The position numbers were made by a program, and so were the translations under genes. Below, one piece after another: positions 1 through 13,189 of a DNA stretch of 64,000 bases. The stretch spans positions 1,246,001-1,310,000 of the forward strand of contig NC_008700.1 of assembly GCF_000015245.1 (NCBI RefSeq), written 5' to 3'. Within the stretch, counting starts at the first letter, position 1; every line of letters starts with the position of its first letter. A model generated the notes under the pieces. That model worked only from the letters and a program-made list of their open reading frames with translations. It was not told the origin of the DNA and did not search any database. This stretch comes from Shewanella amazonensis SB2B. GTDB taxonomy: Bacteria; Pseudomonadota; Gammaproteobacteria; Enterobacterales; Shewanellaceae.

Positions 1-2435
1 AAGTGGGTGAACTTGGGCCGGGTGAGCCAGCGCGAAATCACCCCTTTAAGGGCGGCTTCATCAATGGGCTTGGGCAGATAACCGTCCATGCCGCTTGCCT
101 GTATACGCTCACGTTCTTCGTTAATGGCATGGGCGGTAACGGCAATAATTGGGGTATTGCGGTTGAGTGAGTCCTGCCGTATCAGGCGGGTTGCGGTAAC
201 CCCGTCGGTGCCCGGCATCTGAATATCCATAAAGATGAGGTCGAACGAACGGCTCTTGGCCAGCGCCACCGCCTGATCGCCGCTGCTGACCGCCACCACG
301 TTGGCAACAAGCTCTTTGAGCAGGGTGTCGATAAGCTTGAGGTTGGCCAGGTTATCGTCCACCGCCAGCACATTGAGGGGGTGGCGGGCGCTGGGTTTTG
401 TGGCCAGCGCCGGTTTGGGCGCGGCATTTTTCTTCACCGGTGGGAATATGAGGTTTTGCGCCAGCTTCAGCTCACTCACCGGCAGCTGCAGCACCAGATC
501 CACAAAGGGCTCCATCTCCTGGGTGTACACCTCTGGGTCGAGACAGTCGTTGAGCAGCAGCAGCGAGCCTGTATGGTCTTTTACCCGTGACAGGTGCCGC
601 TGTAGATCTTCGCATGATTCGCAGCTTTGGCCGGATAACAGGATGGCGTCGTAGTGCCTGTCATCCAAATGCCGCTCCAGCTCATCTTCGTTGCTCGCCA
701 GCGTCACCATCATGTGCCAGTCCTTGAGCTTACGGGCGATGGACTCGCGGGTGAGTTTGCGGGGCTCAAACAAGAGCACCGAGTGGCCAATCAGTTTTTC
801 CAGCGGCAGGGTATCGTGCACCGGGAAGGGACTGAGTTGCAGCGGCACGGTGAACCAGAAGCTGGAGCCTTTGCCGACCTCTGAATGAAAGCCTATGCGA
901 CCGCCCATCATCTGCACTACCAAACGCTTGGTGATAACCAGCCCGAGGCCTGTGCCGCCGTAGCGGCGGGAAATGGAGGAGTCGGCCTGACCAAAGGCCT
1001 GGAACAAGAGTTCCTGCTGCTCGGGATCAATGCCTATGCCTGTGTCAGTCACCTCACAGCGCAGGGTCAGGTTGTTGTCTTCCAGACTGGCAAGACTGAT
1101 TTTGAGATGGACACTGCCTTCTTCGGTAAATTTGATGGCGTTGCCCAAAAGGTTGGTCATCACCTGCCCGAGGCGCATCACATCGCCGCTCAGGTTTTCC
1201 GGTACGTTGGCATCCACATCCACCACGAACTCAAGCCCTTTGGCATGGGCGCTGCCTGCCAACAGGTTGATGGTGTCCTCCAGTGACGCGCGCAGGCCAA
1301 AGGGCATGGTCTCCAGCACCATCTTGTTGGCTTCAAGCTTGGAAAAGTCGAGGATGTCGTTGATTATCTGCAGCAAACTGGTGGCACTGCGCTCGATGGT
1401 TTTGATGTATTCCATCTGGCTGGAATGCAGCGGGGTTTTGAGGAGTTGTCTGGCAAAACCAATCACGCCGTTGAGCGGTGTTCTGAGTTCATGGGACATG
1501 TTGGCCAAAAACTCAGATTTGATGCGGCTCGCTTCCTGAGCGTCTTTCTTGGCCCTGTCGAGCGCTATGTTCTGTATTTCAATCTGCTCCAGGGTTTCGC
1601 GAAGATCAGAGGTCGCCTGGTCGATGTTTTGCTGCATTTCATCGTGATATTCCGACAGCGACGCTGCCATGGCATTGATACCCCGATTGAGCAGATCCAG
1701 TTCCCCGATGAGGTTGCCTTCAAGCCGCGCATCCAGTTTGCCTTCACGGATTTTGCCTACCAGTTTCACCATGTCGGTGATGGGCTGGGTCACGTTTTTG
1801 ACCAAGCGGAAGGTAAACAGCAGGTTTAACTGCACGCCAATCAGCACGATAATAAAGGCGGCCACAGCAGCCCGGTGCTGCTCAAGCAGCGCCTTTTCCT
1901 TGTTCAGCATCATGGAAACATAGCCAAGCAGCGCGGCATTGGAGTTGTCGGGCATCACGACGGCTTCACTGAAGCGGCCACTGCCTTCGTCAATGTTGTC
2001 ACCCATGGGCTGCTTGCTGCTGATGGCAAAGATGGGGGTGCGAACAATCAGGGTGTCTCCTTCATGTTCGAATTGAGTTTCTTTCAGAGACTCCAGCGCT
2101 TCCTTATAACGCATCACCTCAAAGTCTTTGTGATAGTGCGAAGTGACAAATAACTGATTGTTAATGTCAAAAATGGCGATGGACTTGACCAGTGTCGATT
2201 TGTTGAGTTGGGCTCGGGCCAGCAGGATTTTGGTGATTTCGCGGTTATTGGTCGACAGGCTCTGTTCTGCAGAAATGGCCAGGGGTTCTATGATGTTACT
2301 GCCCATATCCTTGAGTGTGTCTTCAAGATCATAGAAGCGGTTTATGGTAAAGTAACTGCCCAAAAGGATTCCAACGAGGATAGTGGGCGCTAGCGCCAAC
2401 ACCAATACCCAGGACCGCAGACTGTATTTTGTCAT
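1..2435 (-). CDS. barA: Hybrid sensor histidine kinase BarA (C-terminus cut by window edge)
   Basis: Membrane hybrid kinase that phosphorylates UvrY/GacA, which drives the Csr small RNAs that titrate CsrA. I see an N-terminal start MTKYSLRSWV like the enterobacterial BarA start, a first membrane segment, a second near residues 190-208, a HAMP/linker region, and an H-box NMSHELRTPL with the phospho-accepting His at about residue 315. An ATPase G-box GGTGLGL and a receiver domain with FMDIQMP follow (phospho-Asp about residue 737). About 811 residues are visible; the expected C-terminal Hpt domain lies beyond base 1. An in-frame ATG at 2453 is an alternative start; neither has a convincing ribosome site. 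It is divergent from rlmD, the same arrangement as in E. coli. csrA, the end point of this pathway, lies 23 kb away in the same window. Confidence 0.95.
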   Translation of the reverse strand, partial: MTKYSLRSWVLVLALAPTILVGILLGSYFTINRFYDLEDTLKDMGSNIIEPLAISAEQSLSTNNREITKILLARAQLNKSTLVKSIAIFDINNQLFVTSHYHKDFEVMRYKEALESLKETQFEHEGDTLIVRTPIFAISSKQPMGDNIDEGSGRFSEAVVMPDNSNAALLGYVSMMLNKEKALLEQHRAAVAAFIIVLIGVQLNLLFTFRLVKNVTQPITDMVKLVGKIREGKLDARLEGNLIGELDLLNRGINAMAASLSEYHDEMQQNIDQATSDLRETLEQIEIQNIALDRAKKDAQEASRIKSEFLANMSHELRTPLNGVIGFARQLLKTPLHSSQMEYIKTIERSATSLLQIINDILDFSKLEANKMVLETMPFGLRASLEDTINLLAGSAHAKGLEFVVDVDANVPENLSGDVMRLGQVMTNLLGNAIKFTEEGSVHLKISLASLEDNNLTLRCEVTDTGIGIDPEQQELLFQAFGQADSSISRRYGGTGLGLVITKRLVVQMMGGRIGFHSEVGKGSSFWFTVPLQLSPFPVHDTLPLEKLIGHSVLLFEPRKLTRESIARKLKDWHMMVTLASNEDELERHLDDRHYDAILLSGQSCESCEDLQRHLSRVKDHTGSLLLLNDCLDPEVYTQEMEPFVDLVLQLPVSELKLAQNLIFPPVKKNAAPKPALATKPSARHPLNVLAVDDNLANLKLIDTLLKELVANVVAVSSGDQAVALAKSRSFDLIFMDIQMPGTDGVTATRLIRQDSLNRNTPIIAVTAHAINEERERIQASGMDGYLPKPIDEAALKGVISRWLTRPKFTH

Positions 2436-2547
2436 ATTGTGCGCGGTATTCATGTGCTGGGTTGTCCCTGATTTCCTTTGAGTTTGAATGTACTAAGACT
2501 GCCAGAAACCCGGCTGTCTTAACAGATTTTTCTTGTATGAGGCCACA

Positions 2548-3879
2548 ATGGCGCAGTTTTTCAAAGCGAAACCCAATCAAGCGAAAAAGCTCTCCCAAAA
2601 GATAGCACTCAAGGTGCAAAGACTCGATCACTTGGGGGCCGGCATTGCCGAACATCAGGGCAAGGTGGTGTTTATTCCGGGCGCTTTGCCGGGCGAAACC
2701 GTGGAAGTGCAGCTCACAGAGCAAAAGAAAAACTATGCCCGTGCCAAATTGCAGCGGGTATCAGAGGCAAGCCCCGACCGGCAAACACCGCCTTGCCCCT
2801 GGTATGGCAAATGCGGTGGCTGCGATTTACAGCATCTGTCGTTGCCACGTCAGCTTGAATACAAGCGTCAGGCGCTGGGTGATATTGTCAGCCGTTCGGC
2901 TGCGCAAACAGTGACAGTCAATACCGACGAAGTAAGCGGTGACAGCTGGCATTATCGTCGCCGGGCCAGGTTAGCAACTCTCCTCGATAAAGAGACCAAC
3001 CAGCTTGCACTGGGATTCCGGGAAGAGGGCAGCAAATCGGTAGTGGGTATCGACAGCTGTGCTGTGCTGGCCAGGCCGTTGTCTGAGCTTATTTCGCCTT
3101 TTGCCACGCTCCTTAACCGTCTCAAGGGCAAGCAGCGGTTGGGGCATCTAGAGCTGACACAGGCCGCCAATGGGCTTTTTGCCGTGTTGCGTGTGACTGC
3201 CCCGCTGGCTCAAAGCGATAAAAAGCTGCTTTCGGCCTTTGCCGATGAGCGGCAAATTGCCCTCTTGCTGCAGGGGAATGAAGGGGAGCTTGAGTTTCTC
3301 TCCAGCGGCCATGAGTTGCCCTATTACCAATTGGACGGTCTCAAGCTGGCTTTTGCGCCGGGTAACTTTATTCAGGTCAATGGCGAGGTCAACCAGGCCA
3401 TGGTGGCACAGGCCATGAACTGGCTCGATGTGCATGCCGGTGAGCGGGTGCTCGACCTCTTTTGCGGCGTGGGCAACTTCAGCTTGCCTCTTGCAAAGCA
3501 AGGAGCAGAGGTAGTTGGCGTTGAAGGTGTGCCCGAAATGGTGGCGCAGGCGAAGCAAAACGCTGCCATAAACGGCTTGGATAATCTCAGTTTTTACTGC
3601 GCAGACCTCAGTGAAGATTTGGCCGCCGAGCCCTGGCTTGGCAAAATCGATAAGCTGCTGCTGGACCCGGCCCGTGCCGGTGCATATGAGAGTCTTAAGT
3701 GGCTCAAAAAGATGAAGCCTGCCAAGGTGCTCTATGTGTCCTGTAATCCGGCAAGCCTTGCCCGTGATTCAGTGCTGCTTTTTGAGGCAGGATATCAGCT
3801 GACCCGCCTTGGTCTGGTGGACATGTTCCCCCAGACCCATCACAGCGAAGGCATGGCATTGTTCGAATTGGTCAATTAA
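2548..3879 (+). CDS. rlmD: 23S rRNA (uracil-1939-C5) methyltransferase RlmD
   Basis: SAM-dependent methyltransferase that makes m5U1939 in 23S rRNA (formerly RumA). At 443 residues it has the family length. An N-terminal TRAM/OB-like region is followed by the Fe-S cysteine cluster [10 protein letters not shown]. The C-terminal Rossmann domain carries the SAM motif [14 protein letters not shown] and the catalytic-cysteine motif [12 protein letters not shown]. The frame opens with a TTG at 2533, but ATG 2548 (MAQFFKAK) matches the family start MAQF. It is divergent from barA and followed after 132 bp by relA, as in other gamma-proteobacteria. Confidence 0.95.
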   Translation: MAQFFKAKPNQAKKLSQKIALKVQRLDHLGAGIAEHQGKVVFIPGALPGETVEVQLTEQKKNYARAKLQRVSEASPDRQTPPCPWYGKCGGCDLQHLSLPRQLEYKRQALGDIVSRSAAQTVTVNTDEVSGDSWHYRRRARLATLLDKETNQLALGFREEGSKSVVGIDSCAVLARPLSELISPFATLLNRLKGKQRLGHLELTQAANGLFAVLRVTAPLAQSDKKLLSAFADERQIALLLQGNEGELEFLSSGHELPYYQLDGLKLAFAPGNFIQVNGEVNQAMVAQAMNWLDVHAGERVLDLFCGVGNFSLPLAKQGAEVVGVEGVPEMVAQAKQNAAINGLDNLSFYCADLSEDLAAEPWLGKIDKLLLDPARAGAYESLKWLKKMKPAKVLYVSCNPASLARDSVLLFEAGYQLTRLGLVDMFPQTHHSEGMALFELVN

Positions 3880-3885
3880 CGGATG

Positions 3886-3909
3886 AATTTTGCTGGATGT
3901 AGCAAAATT
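3886..3909 (+). other. Perfect hairpin with GGATGT loop between rlmD and relA
   Basis: A 9-bp perfect inverted repeat (AATTTTGCT / AGCAAAATT) encloses the six bases GGATGT. There is no T-tract, so it is not a standard terminator. A GGA presented in a hairpin loop, especially GGAUGU, resembles the known CsrA-binding consensus. It lies 8 bases past the rlmD stop and about 100 bases before relA. Whether it is in the relA leader or only in the rlmD 3' end depends on the relA start site. Confidence 0.4.
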
Positions 3910-3933
3910 AATGGACAATCGGCCCGCTTGGGT

Positions 3934-3964
3934 TTGACAAGCGCGTGCCAATCCTGAAGATAAA
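3934..3964 (+). promoter_or_regulatory. Possible relA promoter
   Basis: A perfect -35 hexamer TTGACA at 3934-3939 is followed after 17-19 bases by weak -10 candidates (AAGATA, or GATAAA at 3959-3964), about 50 bases before relA. The -35 is convincing, the -10 is not. Confidence 0.35.
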
Positions 3965-4011
3965 GTCTTTAACTTGTTTGGCCCAGAGTGGGAAGAGGGA
4001 TCCTTAAGCCT

Positions 4012-6216
4012 ATGGTGTCTGTCCGCGAAGCACATTTCAACGATGTCGATTTCAATCTGGAAGACTGGGTGGTTCGGTATGTAGACGACGCCGAGGATGC
4101 CAGGGTGCTGCTAGAGCTGCTGCGCACCGTTCAGGCGATGCCGATGAAGGATGCCAAGGCCCATGATGCCCTGATGTCCCGTGCCAGAGAGATGATTGAA
4201 ATTCTGGCACCGCTGAATATGGACCTTGAGACCCTGCAGGCGGCCGTACTGTTTTCGGTGCAGGAAGCGGGGCTCTTACCCCAGGAAAAACTGGTCGAAA
4301 AGTTTGGTGACAAGCTGGGTAATCTTGTGGCCAGCGTCGTTACCATGAATGCCATCGGCAGCCTGAAACTCAGTGAACAGTCGCGTTCCGCTGAAATGCA
4401 AATCGACAACATCCGTAAAATGCTGCTGGCCATGGTGGAAGATGTGCGCGCCGTGGTGATTAAGCTTGCCGAGCGCGTGTGTCTGCTGCGGGCAGTAAAA
4501 AATGCCGATGAAGAAACCCGGGTGTTGCTGGCCCGTGAAATCGCCGATATCTATGCGCCGTTGGCAAACCGTTTGGGCATTGGCCAGCTCAAGTGGGAGC
4601 TTGAGGACATTTCCTTCCGCTATCTGCATCCTGAAACCTACAAAGAAATCGCCAAACAGCTCGACGGAAAGCGCATCGATCGCGAAACCTATATAGAGCA
4701 GTTTGTGAATGACCTGCAGGCCAAGCTCGATGAAGAGCATATTCGCGCCAAGGTTTATGGTCGCCCAAAACACATCTACTCCATCTGGCGCAAGATGAAG
4801 GGCAAACACCTCAAGTTTGATGAGCTGTTTGATGTACGCGCTGTGCGTATCGTCACCGACCGTTTGCAGGACTGTTACGGGGCCTTGGGCGTGGTGCACA
4901 CCCTCTATCATCATATTCCCCGGGAGTTTGATGACTATGTCGCCAACCCCAAACCCAACGGCTATCAGTCCATTCACACTATTGTGGTGGGGCCAGAAGG
5001 CAAAACCGTTGAAATTCAAATTCGTACCGAAGCCATGCATCAGGACGCCGAGCTGGGTGTGGCTGCACACTGGAAATATAAAGAGGGTCATGCTGGCAAG
5101 CAGAGCGGTTACGAAGAGAAAATCAACTGGCTGCGCAAAATCCTGCAGTGGCAGGAAGATGTGGTGGAAAGTGGCAACCTGGTGGAAGAAATCCGCAGCC
5201 AGGTGTTCGAGGACAGGGTGTATGTATTTACCCCGTCCGGTGAAGTGGTAGATTTGCCCGCCGGCAGTACCGTGCTCGACTTTGCCTATTACATCCACTC
5301 TCAGGTTGGCCACAAGTGTATTGGCGCCAAGGTGGATGGCCGCATCGTGCCCTTCACTTATCAGGTGGAAACCGGTGAGCGGATTGAAATTATCACCTCC
5401 AAGCACCCCAATCCCAAGCGCGATTGGCTGAATCCCAACCTGGGCTACATCAAGACCTCCAGGGCCCGCAGCAAAATCCAGCATTGGTTCAAGCAGCAGG
5501 ACAGGGACAAAAACCTGGCGGCCGGCCGCGAGATGCTGGAAGTCGAACTTGGCCGGGTGGGTCTGACGTTAAAAGACGCCGCCAGCGCCATAGAGCGCTT
5601 TAACATGACCAATATGGACGACCTCTTGGCGGCCATCGGCGGTGGCGATGTGCGTCTCAATCAGGTGGTTAACCATATTCAGAGTCGGATGCGGGTGCAT
5701 GAGATCTCCGACGAAGAAGCCGTGGAAGATCTGGTCAAGAAAGGCCAGCACAAGCCCATTGCCAAGACCCGGGATCAAATTGAAGTAAACGGCGTCGGGA
5801 ACCTCTTAAGCCATATTGCCCAGTGCTGCCGCCCTGTGCCCGGTGATGAAATTTTCGGTTTTATTACCAAGGGACGCGGTATTTCAGTGCATCGAGCCGA
5901 CTGTGAGCAGGTGAAAGAACTGATGCGCGCCCATCCAGAGCGGGTGGTGGATGTAGTTTGGGGCGAAAACTATTCCGGTGGCTACAAAATCCGTCTGCGG
6001 GTACTCGCCAACGACAGAACCGGATTGCTGCGGGATTTAACCTCGGTGCTGGCGGCGGAAAAATCCAATGTGCTTGCCATGAGCAGCTCATCGGATATCA
6101 AAAACCAGACCGCTGCCATTGAGCTTGAGCTCGAACTTTACAACGTAGATGGCCTCTCGAGGGTGCTGTCCAAGCTCGGTCAGGTGGATGGCGTGATTGA
6201 GGCTCGCCGCCTCTAA
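4012..6216 (+). CDS. relA: GTP pyrophosphokinase RelA
   Basis: Ribosome-associated (p)ppGpp synthetase of the stringent response, 734 residues. The N-terminal HD-type domain lacks the hydrolase HDxxED motif (the equivalent stretch reads VLFSVQEAG), so this is the synthetase-only RelA and not SpoT. The synthetase domain includes RPKHIYSIWRKMKGK and FDVRAVRIV. It is followed by a TGS domain (about residues 405-470), the zinc-finger/CC region QCCRPVPGDEI, and a C-terminal ACT/RRM domain. A GTG at 3988 opens the frame, but ATG 4012 (MVSVREAH) matches the E. coli start MVAVRSAH. It sits between rlmD and mazG, the conserved order. Confidence 0.97.
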   Translation: MVSVREAHFNDVDFNLEDWVVRYVDDAEDARVLLELLRTVQAMPMKDAKAHDALMSRAREMIEILAPLNMDLETLQAAVLFSVQEAGLLPQEKLVEKFGDKLGNLVASVVTMNAIGSLKLSEQSRSAEMQIDNIRKMLLAMVEDVRAVVIKLAERVCLLRAVKNADEETRVLLAREIADIYAPLANRLGIGQLKWELEDISFRYLHPETYKEIAKQLDGKRIDRETYIEQFVNDLQAKLDEEHIRAKVYGRPKHIYSIWRKMKGKHLKFDELFDVRAVRIVTDRLQDCYGALGVVHTLYHHIPREFDDYVANPKPNGYQSIHTIVVGPEGKTVEIQIRTEAMHQDAELGVAAHWKYKEGHAGKQSGYEEKINWLRKILQWQEDVVESGNLVEEIRSQVFEDRVYVFTPSGEVVDLPAGSTVLDFAYYIHSQVGHKCIGAKVDGRIVPFTYQVETGERIEIITSKHPNPKRDWLNPNLGYIKTSRARSKIQHWFKQQDRDKNLAAGREMLEVELGRVGLTLKDAASAIERFNMTNMDDLLAAIGGGDVRLNQVVNHIQSRMRVHEISDEEAVEDLVKKGQHKPIAKTRDQIEVNGVGNLLSHIAQCCRPVPGDEIFGFITKGRGISVHRADCEQVKELMRAHPERVVDVVWGENYSGGYKIRLRVLANDRTGLLRDLTSVLAAEKSNVLAMSSSSDIKNQTAAIELELELYNVDGLSRVLSKLGQVDGVIEARRL

Positions 6217-6329
6217 CGCCTGTTAACTGATGAATACTGAACCTTTCAAATAAGGGCTGCGTTGCAGCCTTTGTTTTTAACGTCTTTTAAGTCATAGCTG
6301 CGCTGTTTTCGCAGCAGAAGGGAATGCAA

Positions 6330-8892
<2,563 letters not shown>

Positions 8893-8899
8893 TGCCAAG

Positions 8900-8934
8900 A
8901 GGCCGGTACCGCGATGGCAGTACCGGCCTTTTTG
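8900..8934 (+). terminator. pyrG Rho-independent terminator
   Basis: A 10-bp perfect stem AGGCCGGTAC / GTACCGGCCT with a 10-base loop is followed by a T-run, 7 bases after the pyrG stop. Confidence 0.9.
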
Positions 8935-8998
8935 TTCCTTGTGGTTAATTATTCGCCGACACTAAATAAGCAATGGCACAAAAACACAGAAAAATCAG

Positions 8999-9070
8999 AT
9001 ACCCATATCAGGGTGCATTCAATTTGGTTCATGAGCTCATGTAGCGCTGAGATGGGTATGGGTTTTTCTT
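8999..9070 (+). promoter_or_regulatory. Long hairpin plus T-rich run in the eno leader
   Basis: ATACCCATATCAG (8999-9011) and CTGAGATGGGTAT (9047-9059) form a 13-bp inverted repeat with one mismatch. Its loop contains the 12-base palindrome CATGAGCTCATG (9030-9041). A T-rich stretch follows directly (GGGTTTTTCTTTT), ending about 40 bases before the eno start. It could act as an attenuator or transcript-stabilising leader for eno, or as a second terminator after pyrG. Confidence 0.5.
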
Positions 9071-9098
9071 TTCAACTTAACCTTTAATTCAAGACTAA

Positions 9099-10406
<1,308 letters not shown>

Positions 10407-10445
10407 TCGCCTGATATTGGTTAATTGAATTTACAGAAGGCGACT

Positions 10446-10451
10446 TATAAT
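10446..10451 (+). promoter_or_regulatory. Perfect TATAAT downstream of eno
   Basis: A consensus -10 hexamer at 10446-10451 has a TTGAAT at 10425-10430 as possible -35 (15-base spacer, short). Transcription from here would start near 10458 and meet the terminator at 10515-10543. It would therefore yield a transcript of about 85 nt rather than serve ftsB. Confidence 0.35.
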
Positions 10452-10453
10452 GC

Positions 10454-10510
10454 CACGGCCTGAACGAAATCAGCGCCAAGGATTAATCGCCTGATAAAAT
10501 TTGATTGAAT
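10454..10510 (+). repeat. Diverged second copy of the eno 3' end
   Basis: Bases 10454-10510 align without gaps to 10374-10430, the end of eno plus 24 bases after its stop. The frame here reads HGLNEISAKD then TAA, against [10 protein letters not shown] then TAA in the true gene. The downstream sequence TAATCGCCTGAT is identical, and TTGAAT/TTGATT motifs follow. An in-frame TAA at 10448 closes the frame upstream, so only about eleven codons survive. The substitutions are mostly codon-compatible, which suggests a remnant of a homologous enolase end rather than chance. Confidence 0.75.
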
Positions 10511-10514
10511 GCGC

Positions 10515-10543
10515 AAAAGGCCACCCCCAAGGTGGCCTTTTTT
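10515..10543 (+). terminator. Rho-independent terminator before ftsB
   Basis: Stem AAAAGGCCACC / GGTGGCCTTTT with a 5-base loop and a run of T. It ends the eno transcript (or a short transcript starting near 10458) and lies 45 bases before ftsB. Confidence 0.9.
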
Positions 10544-10587
10544 GTTGTAATATCTCCCCAAATTCACCCAATCAGTGCAATTCTTCC

Positions 10588-10905
10588 ATGAAGCCATTCG
10601 TTCTGGTTCTCTTTGCCTTGCTGGCGCTGCTCCAGTACCGGCTGTGGTTTGGCGAAAATAGCCTTACCGAGTACTTCACCCTGAAAGACAGGATAAGCCA
10701 TCAGCAATCCGGTAATGCGGAGTTGCTGGAACGCAATGAGGTGCTGAAAGAAGAAATTCAGGATCTGAAAAGTGGTACTGAGGCGCTGGAAGAGCGGGCC
10801 CGTAATGAACTTGGTTTGATTGAACAGGGTGAAACTTTCTTCCGGGTTGTGGGTAACGATAGTCGCAGTATCCGCTCTTCGGAACAGTCACAGGACAATC
10901 AATGA
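10588..10905 (+). CDS. ftsB: Cell division protein FtsB
   Basis: Small bitopic divisome protein that joins FtsL and FtsQ at the septum. It has 105 residues: a very short cytoplasmic tip, one transmembrane helix (about residues 4-21, FVLVLFALLALLQYRLWF), then a periplasmic coiled coil (about 30-70). The conserved patch EERARNELGLIEQGETFF follows. The frame is open further upstream, but that part overlaps the terminator, so ATG 10588 (MKPFVLVL) is the start. It overlaps ispD by four bases (ATGA), the usual ftsB-ispD pairing. Confidence 0.93.
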   Translation: MKPFVLVLFALLALLQYRLWFGENSLTEYFTLKDRISHQQSGNAELLERNEVLKEEIQDLKSGTEALEERARNELGLIEQGETFFRVVGNDSRSIRSSEQSQDNQ

Positions 10906-11618
10906 ATTTCCAATCAAGCTCCAGTGGCAGCATCGTCGCTATTGTTCCTGCGGCCGGAATTGGCAGCCGAATGGGGGCCACTATCCCGAAACAATACCTG
11001 CCGTTATTGGATAAACCTATCCTCGCCCATACCCTGCAAAGGCTGCTCTCCCATCCTGCTATTGATAAGGTCATAGTCGCTGTCTCGGCCGAAGATAGCT
11101 GGTTTGACAGTTTGGCTGAAGCGCGCGACCCCAAACTGACTCGGGTACTGGGCGGAAAAGAGCGTGCCGATTCGGTATTGGCAGCCCTTTCGGCCTTGCC
11201 GGACAGTTGCGATGCCTGGGCGCTGGTGCATGATGCCGCACGGCCTTGTTTGACCCATGGTGATATAGATGCGCTGCTTGCAAGCAGGCTGACGTATCCC
11301 CAGGGCGCGATACTTGCCATGCCTGTGCGGGATACCATGAAGCGGGCAGCGACCGATGGCAGTATCGAAACCACTGTTTGCCGCGAAGCCCTGTGGCATG
11401 CGTTAACGCCGCAGCTTTTTCCGGCAGAGCGCTTGAAACAGCATCTGGAGCAGGCGCTGGCCGCCGGTGTTTCTATTACCGACGAAGCGTCGGCGATGGA
11501 GTGGGCCGGAGTGTATCCGGGGCTGGTCAGTGGCCGCGCCGACAATATCAAGGTCACCCACCCGGACGATTTACAGCTGGCGGGGCTTTTTCTTCAGGCC
11601 CAGCAGCAACACACTTAA
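10902..11618 (+). CDS. ispD: 2-C-methyl-D-erythritol 4-phosphate cytidylyltransferase
   Basis: Third step of the non-mevalonate (MEP) isoprenoid pathway: transfers CMP from CTP to methylerythritol phosphate. It has 238 residues. The N-terminal nucleotide-binding signature is AIVPAAGIGSRMGATIPKQY; the conserved LVHDAARPC and a C-terminal VTHPDDLQLA follow. Its start overlaps ftsB by four bases and ispF begins 9 bases after its stop, so the genes are translationally coupled or nearly so. Confidence 0.96.
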   Translation: MNFQSSSSGSIVAIVPAAGIGSRMGATIPKQYLPLLDKPILAHTLQRLLSHPAIDKVIVAVSAEDSWFDSLAEARDPKLTRVLGGKERADSVLAALSALPDSCDAWALVHDAARPCLTHGDIDALLASRLTYPQGAILAMPVRDTMKRAATDGSIETTVCREALWHALTPQLFPAERLKQHLEQALAAGVSITDEASAMEWAGVYPGLVSGRADNIKVTHPDDLQLAGLFLQAQQQHT

Positions 11619-11627
11619 GGAATTTTC

Positions 11628-12110
11628 ATGAAAATCAGGATTGGCCACGGTTTTGATGTGCACAAGTTTGGCGCAGACCGTCCACTCATTCTCTGCGGTA
11701 TAGAAGTGCCTTACGAAACAGGACTTATTGCCCACTCCGATGGTGATGTAGTGCTGCATGCCATCAGTGATGCCATTCTGGGCGCCATGGCGCTGGGTGA
11801 TATCGGCAAACACTTTCCGGACACAGATGCCGCCTATGAAGGCGCCGACAGCCGTGTGCTGCTGCGCCACTGCTTTAAGCTTGCCCGTGAGCACGGCTTT
11901 GCCATCGGCAATCTGGATGTGACCATCATCGCCCAGGCGCCGAAAATGTTACCTCACATTGAGGCCATGCGCGCGGTGCTGGCGGACGATCTGCAAACTG
12001 AGCTTAATAATATCAACGTAAAAGCGACCACCACCGAGAAGCTTGGTTTCACCGGTCGCAAAGAAGGCATCGCCGTGGAAGCTGTGGTGTTGATGGAGAA
12101 TGTGAAATGA
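11628..12110 (+). CDS. ispF: 2-C-methyl-D-erythritol 2,4-cyclodiphosphate synthase
   Basis: MEP-pathway enzyme that cyclises CDP-methylerythritol phosphate with release of CMP. The 160-residue length is typical. The metal ligands appear in GHGFDVHKF (Asp and His) and [11 protein letters not shown] (His), followed by GKHFPDTD and the C-terminal [11 protein letters not shown] substrate loop. It works two steps after IspD, encoded next to it. It overlaps truD by four bases. Confidence 0.97.
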   Translation: MKIRIGHGFDVHKFGADRPLILCGIEVPYETGLIAHSDGDVVLHAISDAILGAMALGDIGKHFPDTDAAYEGADSRVLLRHCFKLAREHGFAIGNLDVTIIAQAPKMLPHIEAMRAVLADDLQTELNNINVKATTTEKLGFTGRKEGIAVEAVVLMENVK

Positions 12111-13189
12111 CTGAGCTGACTTATCTTTACGGCAAGCCGGCTGTAAGCGCCGATATCCGCACCCACAACAGCGATTTTCAGGTAAAGGAAATCCTGCCGT
12201 TCCTGCCCGATGGTGAGGGCGAGCACCACCTGCTGCATATCCGTAAAGATGGCCTGAACACGGCTCAGGTGGCAGAGATGATTTCCAGATTTGCCAAGGT
12301 GCATCCCAAAGAAGTGACCTTTGCCGGTCAAAAAGACAAAAACGCCATTACAGAGCAGTGGTTTGGCGTGCGCATTCCCGGCAAGGAGACGCCAGACTGG
12401 GCTGCCATGAGCAATGAGCAGATGCAGGTACTGTCGTTTGCCCGTCATGGTAAGAAGCTGCGCACCGGCGCGCTTTCAGGCAACCGCTTTACTTTGGTGC
12501 TGCGCAATGTTTCAGACCCAGAGGCGCTGGTTGCAAGGCTCGAGCTGGTGCGCGATGGCGGGGTGCCCAACTATTTTGGCGAGCAGCGCTTTGGTCATGA
12601 CGGTGGCAATCTTGTTAAAGCGCGGCAGATGTTCGAAGGCCGCAAAGTAAAAGACAGAAACAAACGCAGTCTCTATCTCTCTGCGGTGCGCTCAGAGCTC
12701 TTTAATCAGGTGGCGAGTGCACGTCTGGCGCGTTTTGGCACAGCGCCCATCGAGGGTGATTGTGTGATGCTGTCGGGCTCACGCAGCTTTTTTACGGCCG
12801 AAAGTTGGGATGACTCCCTGAATAAACGTCTTGCCGAGCAGGACATTCAGCTGTCGGCGCCACTTTGGGGCCGTGGTGAGCAGCTCGCCAAAGGCGACGC
12901 CGCAGCACTTGAATCTTCGGTGCTGGCAGCCTACGAGCTTGAGCGCAATGGTCTCGAAAAAGAAGGCCTTACCCAGGAGCGCCGAGCACTGCTGCTGCGT
13001 CCTGAGCAGCTGAGCTTCAAGCTGGATGGCGATGCCCTGACCCTGGATTTCTGCCTGCCAGCGGGTGCCTTTGCCACCAGTGTGCTCAGAGAGCTTTGCG
13101 AGTACACAGATATAAAAGAGCTGGAGTGGCGCCGGGCGGTGGCCGAGCGTGATGCGCGGGAGGGCGACAATGCGCCTGCTGGTGAGTAA
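12107..13189 (+). CDS. truD: tRNA pseudouridine(13) synthase TruD
   Basis: Makes pseudouridine 13 in tRNA-Glu. At 360 residues it is slightly longer than E. coli TruD. The catalytic aspartate lies in the signature [13 protein letters not shown], with the TruD insertion domain between the two halves and RFGHDGGN in the middle. ATGA overlap with ispF. Its last 20 bases overlap the start of surE in another frame. Confidence 0.96.
   Translation: MTELTYLYGKPAVSADIRTHNSDFQVKEILPFLPDGEGEHHLLHIRKDGLNTAQVAEMISRFAKVHPKEVTFAGQKDKNAITEQWFGVRIPGKETPDWAAMSNEQMQVLSFARHGKKLRTGALSGNRFTLVLRNVSDPEALVARLELVRDGGVPNYFGEQRFGHDGGNLVKARQMFEGRKVKDRNKRSLYLSAVRSELFNQVASARLARFGTAPIEGDCVMLSGSRSFFTAESWDDSLNKRLAEQDIQLSAPLWGRGEQLAKGDAAALESSVLAAYELERNGLEKEGLTQERRALLLRPEQLSFKLDGDALTLDFCLPAGAFATSVLRELCEYTDIKELEWRRAVAERDAREGDNAPAGE

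Noticed and set aside
4276..5484. 402-codon minus-strand frame
   Set aside because: Antisense shadow of relA, without a ribosome site or recognisable motif.
10454..10486. Separate small gene ending HGLNEISAKD
   Set aside because: An in-frame TAA at 10448 leaves eleven codons without a start codon; treated as a remnant instead.
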